From NCBI GenBank assembly GCA_937910255.1, contig CALEOQ010000368.1, positions 1 to 5,609 of the forward strand: 5,609 bases of DNA, written 5' to 3'. The notes beneath the pieces are model-generated. The model saw only the letters and a list, made by a program, of their open reading frames with translations, searched no databases and was not told the origin of the DNA. The translations under genes were made by a program, and so were the position numbers. The DNA is from an uncultured Caulobacteraceae bacterium. GTDB taxonomy: Bacteria > Pseudomonadota > Alphaproteobacteria > Caulobacterales > Caulobacteraceae. Shown piece after piece: positions 1-5,609 of the stretch (positions within the stretch are counted from its first letter, which is position 1; each line of letters starts with the position of its first letter).

Positions 1-76
1 GGGTGCACGTGCGCGCGATGTCGATGTACTTAGCGAGTAGTCAAGGTGTGCGCTCTACTTATTGATTTTTTTTTTT
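1..76. other. Non-genomic read-through tail with poly-T run
   Basis: This stretch lies outside the sequencing adapter that starts at 77, so it should not be genomic. It ends in a run of 11 T at 66-76, which on the other strand is the poly-A usually seen when an Illumina read runs past the end of its adapter. Bases 1-65 look like low-quality sequence. Parts (about 38-58, containing GTGTGCGCTCTAC) loosely resemble the adapter segment GTGTGCTCTTCC, so it may be a degraded second adapter copy, as is seen more clearly at the right end. No gene is supported here. Confidence 0.85.
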
Positions 77-140
77 CAAGCAGAAGACGGCATACGAGAT
101 TACGACGTGACTGGAGTTCAGACGTGTGCTCTTCCGATCT
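77..140. other. Illumina P7 / index / read-2 adapter (contamination)
   Basis: Bases 77-100 match the Illumina P7 sequence (CAAGCAGAAGACGG through ATACGAGAT). Bases 101-106 are a 6-base index, TACGAC. Bases 107-140 match the TruSeq indexed-adapter arm beginning GTGACTGGAGTTC and ending GCTCTTCCGATCT. Genomic sequence begins at 141. This is a library artefact. It is open in several frames and extends the neighbouring reading frame falsely to the left, so any protein predicted to start before 141 is chimeric. Confidence 0.98.
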
Positions 141-141
141 C

Positions 142-498
142 GTCATCCTGTCGGGCTATCTGCGGCGCCTGGGACCGAGGGTGCTGGCGGCCTTTCCCGG
201 TCGCATCCTCAACATCCATCCCGGCCCCCTGCCACAGTTCGGCGGGGAGGGGATGTACGGCGCCCGGGTCCATGAGGCGGTGATCGCCGCCGGCGTGGCC
301 GAAAGCGGGGCGGTCATCCATGTGGTGGACGGTGACTATGACCATGGCCCGGCCATCGCGCGCCTGCGCGTGCCCCTCGCGCCCGGCGACACCGCCGAAA
401 CCCTCGGCCAGCGCATCACGGCCCTGGAGCCGGGCTTCTATCTCGAGACCCTGAAGGCCATCGTCGCCGGGAAGATCGCCCTGCCCATCGCCCCATAG
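142..498 (+). CDS. purN: PurN-like phosphoribosylglycinamide formyltransferase, C-terminal part
   Basis: PurN transfers a formyl group from 10-formyl-tetrahydrofolate to glycinamide ribonucleotide, the third step of cytoplasmic purine synthesis. Only the last 118 residues are genomic. By comparison with the E. coli enzyme about 80 N-terminal residues, including the phosphate-binding loop, are missing at the contig edge. Numbering from the first genomic codon, the motif NIHPGPLP carries Asn24 and His26, matching E. coli Asn106 and His108. His60 and Asp67 (in DYDHGP) match His137 and Asp144, with the same 7-residue spacing. The loop after NIHPGPLP reads GGEGMYG, not the PGLHTH of the E. coli type; I associate a GGxGMYG loop with another PurN subgroup seen for example in Bacteroidetes. 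A related formyltransferase paralogue is possible, but the catalytic residues are intact. The stop is TAG at 496-498. The reading frame continues left into adapter and should not be used there. Confidence 0.85.
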   Translation, partial: VILSGYLRRLGPRVLAAFPGRILNIHPGPLPQFGGEGMYGARVHEAVIAAGVAESGAVIHVVDGDYDHGPAIARLRVPLAPGDTAETLGQRITALEPGFYLETLKAIVAGKIALPIAP

Positions 499-576
499 GC
501 GGACAGAAGGTCGCAGGCTTGGCCGCCTCGCGTTCACCGCGCCTTAAGCGGGACTGAGCGAACCTGGGTCTTCCTA

Positions 577-582
577 GGGGAG
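577..582 (+). promoter_or_regulatory. Ribosome binding site for the 131-residue gene
   Basis: GGGGAG, within the longer purine run AGGGGAGAG at 576-584, lies 6 bases before the ATG at 589. It is a strong Shine-Dalgarno match and supports both that start and the plus-strand reading over the open frame on the opposite strand. Confidence 0.75.
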
Positions 583-588
583 AGATTC

Positions 589-984
589 ATGACCGCAGTG
601 GCCGCCGCCAATGAAGAGCGTAGCTGGATCAGCCCCGCCCAAGCCCTGACCGTTCTGGCCGGAGAGCTCGGTCATGCCGGCGAGGCCTGCCAGCGGCTGG
701 ACGGCGCCCTGGGCGGCCTGCTCCATCTTGTCGCGCCCGAAGAGCGCATGAAGGTGATGCAGGAACTGCACGCGGTGGACCTGCTCAGCCAGCACCTGGC
801 GGCCCTGGGCGCCCTGGCTCATCATCTGGGCGCCCAGCATCAGGCCGATGGCGCCCTCGATCTTTCCGCCGCCCTGCAGGGCCTCACACTCGGAGACGTG
901 GCGCGCCGGATTCACACGGCCGCCACCGGGCATCCAGAAGCTGGACACGACGAGGAAGAAGAGGGCGACCTCGACCTCTTCTAA
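589..984 (+). CDS. Small acidic-tailed helical protein, function unknown
   Basis: I do not recognise a named family for this 131-residue protein. It has no signal peptide or membrane segment, so it is probably cytoplasmic. Residues 15-110 are rich in Ala, Leu, Gln and His and look almost entirely alpha-helical. A central segment reads MQELHAVDLLSQHLAAL (57-73), in which Gln58, Asp64 and Gln68 sit among regularly spaced hydrophobics. The C-terminus is a strongly acidic tail, DEEEEGDLDLF (121-131). A helical body with an acidic, Leu/Phe-ending tail is loosely like CheZ-type chemotaxis phosphatases, whose C-terminal peptide binds CheY; this is only a resemblance in layout. The ATG has a good ribosome binding site and third codon positions are GC-rich. 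It starts 90 bases after the purN stop, so co-transcription with purN is possible but not shown. Confidence 0.8.
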   Translation: MTAVAAANEERSWISPAQALTVLAGELGHAGEACQRLDGALGGLLHLVAPEERMKVMQELHAVDLLSQHLAALGALAHHLGAQHQADGALDLSAALQGLTLGDVARRIHTAATGHPEAGHDEEEEGDLDLF

Positions 985-1038
985 AGCTTACTTCAGCGTG
1001 CAGCCGACCTGCGGCGCAGCTTAGGGCTTTACTGTTCA

Positions 1039-1044
1039 TATAAC
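1039..1044 (+). promoter_or_regulatory. Possible -10 element before the exported-protein gene
   Basis: TATAAC lies in an unusually AT-rich patch (about 1028-1058) within the 99-base gap after the 131-residue gene. It is close to the sigma-70 -10 consensus and sits 39 bases before the ATG at 1084. No convincing -35 hexamer is present about 17 bases upstream, so this is only a candidate. Confidence 0.25.
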
Positions 1045-1071
1045 GCGGGTCTTAATCCCCTCCGTCGATCT

Positions 1072-1078
1072 GGGGAGG
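1072..1078 (+). promoter_or_regulatory. Ribosome binding site that decides the start at 1084
   Basis: GGGGAGG ends 5 bases before the ATG at 1084. A GTG at 1078-1080 in the same frame would give two extra residues, but it overlaps the ribosome binding site itself and is therefore a poor start. The ATG is preferred. Confidence 0.7.
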
Positions 1079-1083
1079 TGGAT

Positions 1084-2847
1084 ATGCGTTGTGGACCTTT
1101 GACGTTGCGGGCCTGGCTTGGCGTGCTGGCGGCCGCCAGCCTTGGAGGCGCGGCCAGCGCTCAGGAGGCCTCTGGCTGGTATCCCTTCCTGGGCGAGCGC
1201 ATCAAGCTGTCGCCCAGCAGCGAGCGGATCGAGGCGGCCGACTACAAGCCGCGCGAAGCGGGCTATGTGCAGCTGGTCGTCGAGCCGGCCAATGTCCAGG
1301 CGGCGGCCTCCTGCGGGCAGGACAAGCGCGGCTGGCGCCAGCGCCTGCACCAGCTGTGGGGCGATATCAGCGATCGCAAGACCACCTGGGGCGCAGGGGT
1401 CCAGATCACCTATCCCGGCGCGCCCAATACGGAGCCCAGGATCGAAGTCCTGCCCCTGCAGATCACGCGGTATTCCAGCGCCAACCATTGCCGCGCGGAG
1501 TCCAACAATTCTCCGGTTCGCTCGCCCCTCCTGAGGGTGGTGACCGGGGGCGCAAGCCCTTCGGCCAAGGTTCTCAGCTGGAAGACCAAGTCTGTGGAGG
1601 CGGCGCGGGTGAAGGAACTCTTCGCCGCCGCCACCTCCCTCTCGACCCTGGCAGGCGTGCCGGCGGGGGTCGCCTCCGTGGCCTTTGGCGAGCCGGCCCA
1701 GACCCTGTTTCTGGAACAGGTGTCCGCCGAGATCCGGCCGGGTCACACCGAAACCTTCGAGGTCGGCTCTGCCGATCCGCAGACTGGCGGCGCCAAGGTG
1801 GTCCATGTCTATCTTGGGGCGCCTGCGCGAACCATGGCCGACTGGCGGCCGGAAACCGGGAATGAGCCGCGCATGTCGGTGCGGCTGATCTCGGTGGGCT
1901 CGGCCTTCGACACCACAGCCTATGTCTATCCCGATCTCTCCGACCGCAGCGCCAGCCAGCTCCTCGACGATGTGCTCTGGCGGGGCAAGACGGTGCGAGC
2001 CTATCTGCGGGAGGTGGCCGGGACGAACTATGAGGGCCTGACCACAGCCCAGACCGTGGAGGCCTTCGACGCCCAATGCCCAATCATGCGCAGCTGGCTG
2101 CGGGAAAGCTCGGGCCTGTCGGCGGTGGATTCCGCCATCGTCATGTGGGCGGTCGCCCAGTCCAATCCCACCCTGACACCGCCCGGGCTCGACTTCGCCC
2201 AGGCGCCGGCGGTGAAATCCCGCTGCCTGGCGGCCGATGCGGGCGAACTGTCGCGGGTGGGGATCACCCTGCCGACGCCGATTGAGCCTGAGCCTGAGAC
2301 GCCGCCAGCGCCCGCCCGCGTGGCCGCCACTTCGGACCAGATGATCGACGCCCTTGAGGCGATGGCCGTGGTGGCCGCCTATGGGACCGATAACGTGCCG
2401 GCCTTCGCCCGCCAGGCGGCCTTCGGGGAGAACCTCACCATCCTGGACCCCGGCCGAAAGGTCCTGGGGGGCGAGCTTCTGCAACAGACCCTGGAAGGCA
2501 ACGCCGTCATCGGCGACTTCGTGCGCAACCGGTTCGAGACCCTGGGCTGCTGGCTGCCCTTCGAACAGGATCCGGGGGCGGCCTTCTGGCCCATCGGCTT
2601 TGCGCCGCCCTCAGCGGCGCCTGCCAATGGCGCCCATACTCTGGCCGCCGCCATCGGACGGGTTGAAGACGGCGATCCCGTGCTGCTGCTGGCGGAGTTC
2701 CACGGTGTGGAGGCGGGCAAGGCCGCCCAGATCATGCGGCTGTCTGCCGATCCGGCTTTCAACAGCAGCTACCGATCGGCCTTCCAGACGCGGTACCCCA
2801 GCGCCCGGTGCGCCACCGCGGCCCTGGCGCCCAGCGTCTTTCAGTAA
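1084..2847 (+). CDS. Exported protein of unknown function, 587 residues
   Basis: I do not recognise a family. Starting at ATG 1084, residues 1-26 form a classic Sec signal peptide: Arg2 and Arg9, a hydrophobic core at about 10-22, and an ASA site with likely cleavage before Gln27. There is no lipobox cysteine at the cleavage site and no later membrane segment, so a soluble periplasmic or secreted protein is likely. The mature part has six cysteines (77, 136, 332, 381, 489, 576), an even number that would suit disulfides. The region at about 205-285 alternates hydrophobic and polar residues like a beta-sandwich. A Pro/Glu-rich linker at 397-411 (with PEPETPPAP) separates a C-terminal domain (412-587) from the rest. 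Third codon positions are strongly GC-rich, which supports the plus strand against a long open frame opposite. It ends 12 bases from the dnaE2 stop, tail to tail. Confidence 0.85.
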   Translation: MRCGPLTLRAWLGVLAAASLGGAASAQEASGWYPFLGERIKLSPSSERIEAADYKPREAGYVQLVVEPANVQAAASCGQDKRGWRQRLHQLWGDISDRKTTWGAGVQITYPGAPNTEPRIEVLPLQITRYSSANHCRAESNNSPVRSPLLRVVTGGASPSAKVLSWKTKSVEAARVKELFAAATSLSTLAGVPAGVASVAFGEPAQTLFLEQVSAEIRPGHTETFEVGSADPQTGGAKVVHVYLGAPARTMADWRPETGNEPRMSVRLISVGSAFDTTAYVYPDLSDRSASQLLDDVLWRGKTVRAYLREVAGTNYEGLTTAQTVEAFDAQCPIMRSWLRESSGLSAVDSAIVMWAVAQSNPTLTPPGLDFAQAPAVKSRCLAADAGELSRVGITLPTPIEPEPETPPAPARVAATSDQMIDALEAMAVVAAYGTDNVPAFARQAAFGENLTILDPGRKVLGGELLQQTLEGNAVIGDFVRNRFETLGCWLPFEQDPGAAFWPIGFAPPSAAPANGAHTLAAAIGRVEDGDPVLLLAEFHGVEAGKAAQIMRLSADPAFNSSYRSAFQTRYPSARCATAALAPSVFQ

Positions 2848-2859
2848 CAGACGAACCCC

Positions 2860-5436
2860 TCAGTGGAAGTCCCTGGACCCCGGCAGGATTCTCACGTCCC
2901 GGGGATGGCGATGCGAGGGGTGACGGGGCGGCTGGGGGTTGGCCACCACGTCGGCCCGGGCCAGCTGGATATCGGTCTCATGGTCTTCCGAAAGACGTGA
3001 CAGTTCGGCGGTCCGATCGATGACCCGCCGGGCGACGAGATGGACGACGCCTTCAGGGCTCTTTTCCACTTGGCCTTCCACCTCCATCAGGCGGGCGGCC
3101 ATGACCTCACGCCGGAACTGTTCGAACATCCGCGCCCAGAGCACCACATTGACGATGCCGGTCTCGTCTTCGAGGGTGACGAAGATGGCGTTGCCGCTGC
3201 CCGGCCTTTGACGCACCAGCACCACGCCGGCCACCCGCGCCGGCGCGCCGCCGCGCCGCGCCGTGGTCTCTGCACAGCTGAGCACCCCTTCGCCGGCGAA
3301 GACCGGGCGGAGCAGCCCCATCGGGTGGGCCTTCAGGGAGAGCCGCGTGGTCTGGTAGTCGGCGGCCACATGCTCGCCCAGGGGCATGAGCGGCAGGTTC
3401 GCATCCGGTTCAGCCCCCAGTTCCCGCGCGCCGTTCTCCCTCGCCCGGGCGGCGGCGAACAGGGGCAGGGGGTCATCGTCGGGCAGGCGCCGCACCGCCC
3501 ACAGAGCCTGGCGGCGATCCAGGCCCGCCGAGCGGAAGGCGTCGGCGTCGGCCAACTTGCGCATGGCGGCGCCGGGCAGGTTGGCCTGCCTGGCCAGGAC
3601 TTCGATATCGGGGAGGGGGCCGTCGCGCGCCGCCGTCAGGGCGGCGGCCCAATCCTCACGGAAGCCGTCGATCTGGCGCAGACCCAGGCGCAGGGCCGGC
3701 GCGTCGGCCGGCCCCTCCAGATGATTATCCCAGCCGCTGAAGGCCACGTCGATGGGCCGCACCTCCACCCCATGCTCCTGGGCGTCGCGGACGATCTGGG
3801 CCGGCGCATAGAAGCCCATGGGCTGACTGTTGAGCAGGGCGCAGGCGAAGGCCGCCGGATGGTGGCGCTTGATCCAGGACGAGACATAGACGAGCTGGGC
3901 GAAGGAGGCCGCATGGCTTTCGGGAAAGCCGTAGGAGCCGAACCCCTTGATCTGTTCGAAGCAGCGCCGAGCGAATTCCGGGTCATAGCCCCGGGCGATC
4001 ATCCGGTTGACCATCCGGCCTTCATAGGTGTGCAGGGTCCCGTCGCCGCGGAAGGTGCCCATGGCCTTGCGCAGGCCGTTGGCCTCGGCCTCGGTGAACT
4101 CCGCCGCCACCATGGCCACGCTCATGGCCTGTTCCTGGAACAGCGGCACGCCGAGGGTGCGGTCGAGGACGTTCTTCAGTTCGTCCTTCTCTCCATATTC
4201 TGATGCGGGGGAGGCGTACTCGACCGTTTCCAGCCCGCTGCGGCGACGCAGATAGGGGTGGACCATGTCCCCCTGGATGGGCCCCGGCCGGACGATGGCC
4301 ACCTGGATCACCAGATCATAGAGACGCCGGGGCTTCAGCCGCGGCAGCATGTTGATCTGGGCCCGGCTCTCCACCTGGAAGACGCCGATGGAGTCGCCCA
4401 GGCACAGCATGTCGTAGACCGCCGGATCCTCCTGCGGGATGGTGTGGAGCTGGCGGTCATCGCCGGAATGATCGCGCATCAGGTCGAAGGCCTTGCGGAT
4501 GCAGGTCAGCATGCCGAGCGCCAGCACATCGACCTTCATCAGGCCCAGCTCGTCGATGTCGTCCTTGTCCCACTCGATGAAGGTGCGGTCGGCCATGGCC
4601 GCATTGCCGATGGGAACCAGCTCGTCCAGCCGCCCGCGGGTCAGGATGAAGCCCCCCACATGCTGGGAGAGGTGGCGAGGAAAACCCAGCAGCCGCGTGG
4701 CCATGGCCACGGCGCGGCCGATCATGGGGTTGGCGGGGTCCAGGCCCGCCTGCTGCACATGACGATCGCCGATCTCCGCCCCCCAGCTGCCCCACTGGCT
4801 GGCGGCCAGGCGGGCGGTGACATCCTCGGTCAGGCCCAGGGCCTTGCCCACCTCACGGATGGCGCTCTTGGGGCGATAGCGGATGACCGTGGCGGCGATG
4901 CCCGCCCGGTGGCGGCCATAGCGCTCATAGATGTGCTGGATGATCTCCTCACGCCGCTCATGCTCGAAATCGACGTCGATATCCGGGGGCTCGTTGCGGT
5001 TGGAGGACAGGAAGCGTTCGAACAGCAGTTCATGGGTCGCCGGATCGACACAGGTGATGCCGAGCACGTAGCAGACCGCCGAATTGGCCGCCGAACCTCG
5101 CCCCTGACAGAGGATGCCCTTATCCTCGGCCACTCGGACAATATCCTGGATTGTCAGGAAGTAAGGAGCGAGACTTCGCTCACCGATAAAGGCCAGCTCC
5201 TTGGCCAACAGCTTCTGGACCTTTTCCGGCGCCCCCTTTGGATAGCGGATGTCGGTGCGCCGCCGGACCAGCTCCTCCAGCCAGCCCTGCGGGCTCCAGC
5301 CAGGGGGTATGGGCTCCTCCGGATACTCGTATCGGAGGTCCGAAAGATCGAAGGCGACGCGCTCAAGGAGGCGAAGGGTTTCGGCCACGGCCTCTGGCGC
5401 GTCGCGGAACAGGCGGGCCATCTCCTCGGGCGGCTT
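2860..5436 (-). CDS. dnaE2: Error-prone DNA polymerase DnaE2 (ImuC), N-terminus missing
   Basis: DnaE2/ImuC is a C-family polymerase that, with ImuA and ImuB, carries out damage-induced mutagenic translesion synthesis. The 858 genomic residues (about 1,050-1,100 in the full family) lack roughly 200-240 N-terminal residues, including most or all of the PHP domain, because the contig ends. Counting from the first genomic residue: the palm begins with CQGRGSAANSAVCYVLG (110-126). PDIDVDFE (151-158) carries two catalytic aspartates, Asp152 and Asp154, and KVDVLALGML (301-310) carries the third, Asp303, matching Asp401, Asp403 and Asp555 of E. coli DnaE. A helix-hairpin-helix-like segment lies near 628-650 and an OB fold at about 733-807. 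The C-terminus HPRDVRILPGSRDFH (844-858) is the DnaE2 signature and separates it from replicative DnaE. No frameshift or lost catalytic residue is visible. imuA/imuB would be expected upstream, beyond the right end; family members are normally SOS-controlled, but the promoter is not in the window. Confidence 0.96.
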   Translation of the reverse strand, partial: KPPEEMARLFRDAPEAVAETLRLLERVAFDLSDLRYEYPEEPIPPGWSPQGWLEELVRRRTDIRYPKGAPEKVQKLLAKELAFIGERSLAPYFLTIQDIVRVAEDKGILCQGRGSAANSAVCYVLGITCVDPATHELLFERFLSSNRNEPPDIDVDFEHERREEIIQHIYERYGRHRAGIAATVIRYRPKSAIREVGKALGLTEDVTARLAASQWGSWGAEIGDRHVQQAGLDPANPMIGRAVAMATRLLGFPRHLSQHVGGFILTRGRLDELVPIGNAAMADRTFIEWDKDDIDELGLMKVDVLALGMLTCIRKAFDLMRDHSGDDRQLHTIPQEDPAVYDMLCLGDSIGVFQVESRAQINMLPRLKPRRLYDLVIQVAIVRPGPIQGDMVHPYLRRRSGLETVEYASPASEYGEKDELKNVLDRTLGVPLFQEQAMSVAMVAAEFTEAEANGLRKAMGTFRGDGTLHTYEGRMVNRMIARGYDPEFARRCFEQIKGFGSYGFPESHAASFAQLVYVSSWIKRHHPAAFACALLNSQPMGFYAPAQIVRDAQEHGVEVRPIDVAFSGWDNHLEGPADAPALRLGLRQIDGFREDWAAALTAARDGPLPDIEVLARQANLPGAAMRKLADADAFRSAGLDRRQALWAVRRLPDDDPLPLFAAARARENGARELGAEPDANLPLMPLGEHVAADYQTTRLSLKAHPMGLLRPVFAGEGVLSCAETTARRGGAPARVAGVVLVRQRPGSGNAIFVTLEDETGIVNVVLWARMFEQFRREVMAARLMEVEGQVEKSPEGVVHLVARRVIDRTAELSRLSEDHETDIQLARADVVANPQPPRHPSHRHPRDVRILPGSRDFH

Positions 5437-5437
5437 C

Positions 5438-5501
5438 AGATCGGAAGAGCACACGTCTGAACTCCAGTCACGTCGTAAACTCGTATGCCGTCTTCTGCTT
5501 G
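5438..5501. other. Illumina read-through adapter with index (contamination)
   Basis: Bases 5438-5471 match the TruSeq adapter beginning AGATCGGAAGAGC and ending CCAGTCAC. The 6-base index GTCGTA (5472-5477) is the exact reverse complement of the index at the left end. Bases 5478-5501 match the P7 complement ending GCCGTCTTCTGCTTG, with one mismatch (A at 5479 where the adapter has T). Genomic sequence stops at 5437. The dnaE2 frame continues rightward into this adapter and gains a false start there. Confidence 0.98.
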
Positions 5502-5545
5502 TTAAAAAAAAAGATCGGAAGAGAACACGCCCGAACTCCAGTCCC
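5502..5545. other. Poly-A run and degraded second adapter copy
   Basis: After two T, a run of nine A (5504-5512) follows the adapter, as is typical when a read passes the end of its template. From 5512 a second copy of the AGATCGGAAGAGC adapter arm extends to 5545, with 4 mismatches in 34 bases (5524, 5530, 5532, 5544). It is best explained as low-quality read-through or an adapter dimer. Confidence 0.9.
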
Positions 5546-5609
5546 TGCCTGTTCTTTGGCTGCCTCTGTCCCCCCTCGTGCTAGCTCCCCTCTTTTTTGT
5601 CGCCGCTCT
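5546..5609. other. Low-quality non-genomic tail
   Basis: Pyrimidine-rich sequence with runs of C and T after the second adapter copy. Its composition is unlike the genomic part. A segment near 5557-5570 may be a decayed remnant of the index and P7 section. No gene or site is supported. Confidence 0.75.

Noticed and set aside
574..948. Minus-strand open frame opposite the 131-residue gene
   Set aside because: It lacks a convincing ribosome binding site, while the plus-strand gene has a strong one with good spacing and GC-rich third codon positions.
990..1030. Possible terminator hairpin (CTGCGGCGCAG and nearby GC-rich palindrome) after the 131-residue gene
   Set aside because: The stem is only 4-5 base pairs with a very small loop and is not followed by a proper T-run.
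985..1033. Possible end of a minus-strand gene (short frame ending in a stop near 990)
   Set aside because: An in-frame stop occurs only ten codons upstream, so no gene can be supported.
2281..2297. Short GAGCCT tandem repeat
   Set aside because: It only encodes the Pro-Glu part of the linker in the exported protein and is too short to count as a repeat element.
1036..2484. 482-residue open frame on the minus strand opposite the exported-protein gene
   Set aside because: Its composition (many Gly, His, Arg, Gln) is typical of a frame shadow in high-GC DNA. The plus strand has a ribosome binding site, a signal peptide and GC-biased third positions.
3040..4203. 387-residue open frame on the plus strand inside dnaE2
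   Set aside because: It lies fully opposite well-conserved DnaE2 coding sequence and has shadow-like composition with no recognisable motif.
141..5437. LexA-type GTTC-N7-GTTC box
   Set aside because: The GTTC occurrences I checked by eye lack a second GTTC at the right spacing; the relevant promoter is expected outside the window.
4258..5460. 400-residue open frame on the plus strand inside dnaE2
   Set aside because: It is opposite the conserved polymerase palm region and runs on into adapter sequence.
77..5501. Terminal inverted repeat of a transposon or linear plasmid
   Set aside because: The repeat is adapter sequence with a library index; no transposase or target-site duplication is present.

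Overview
The window is a short contig of high-GC bacterial DNA (genomic part about 141-5437) capped at both ends by Illumina adapter sequence. GC content is high throughout and strongly GC-biased at third codon positions. The DnaE2-type polymerase and overall gene style fit an alphaproteobacterium. A member of the Caulobacteraceae (Caulobacter/Phenylobacterium-like) is my best guess, but this is inference and not demonstrated by any marker gene.

Layout: 1-76 is non-genomic read-through ending in a poly-T run. 77-140 is an indexed Illumina P7/TruSeq-type adapter. 142-498 (+) is the C-terminal part of a PurN-like glycinamide ribonucleotide formyltransferase, cut by the contig end. 589-984 (+) is a small helical protein of unknown function with an acidic tail. 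1084-2847 (+) is a 587-residue protein with a clear signal peptide and no family I recognise. 2860-5436 (-) is the error-prone DNA polymerase DnaE2/ImuC, complete at its C-terminus but lacking its N-terminal PHP region because the contig ends. 5438-5501 is the same indexed adapter in the opposite orientation, followed by poly-A, a degraded second adapter copy and junk to 5609.

The first three genes run left to right with gaps of about 90-100 bases, each with a good ribosome binding site where the start is present. They need not form one functional unit. dnaE2 points the other way and converges on the exported-protein gene, with only 12 bases between the two stop codons. In many bacteria dnaE2 is the last gene of the SOS-induced imuA-imuB-dnaE2 mutagenesis cassette. 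Here imuA/imuB would lie beyond the right end and cannot be seen.

I found no undescribed biological system. The most striking non-gene signal is technical: both contig ends are adapter sequence carrying the same 6-base index, and this creates false protein extensions. The most interesting biological leads are the two unrecognised proteins and the nearly abutting convergent gene ends.
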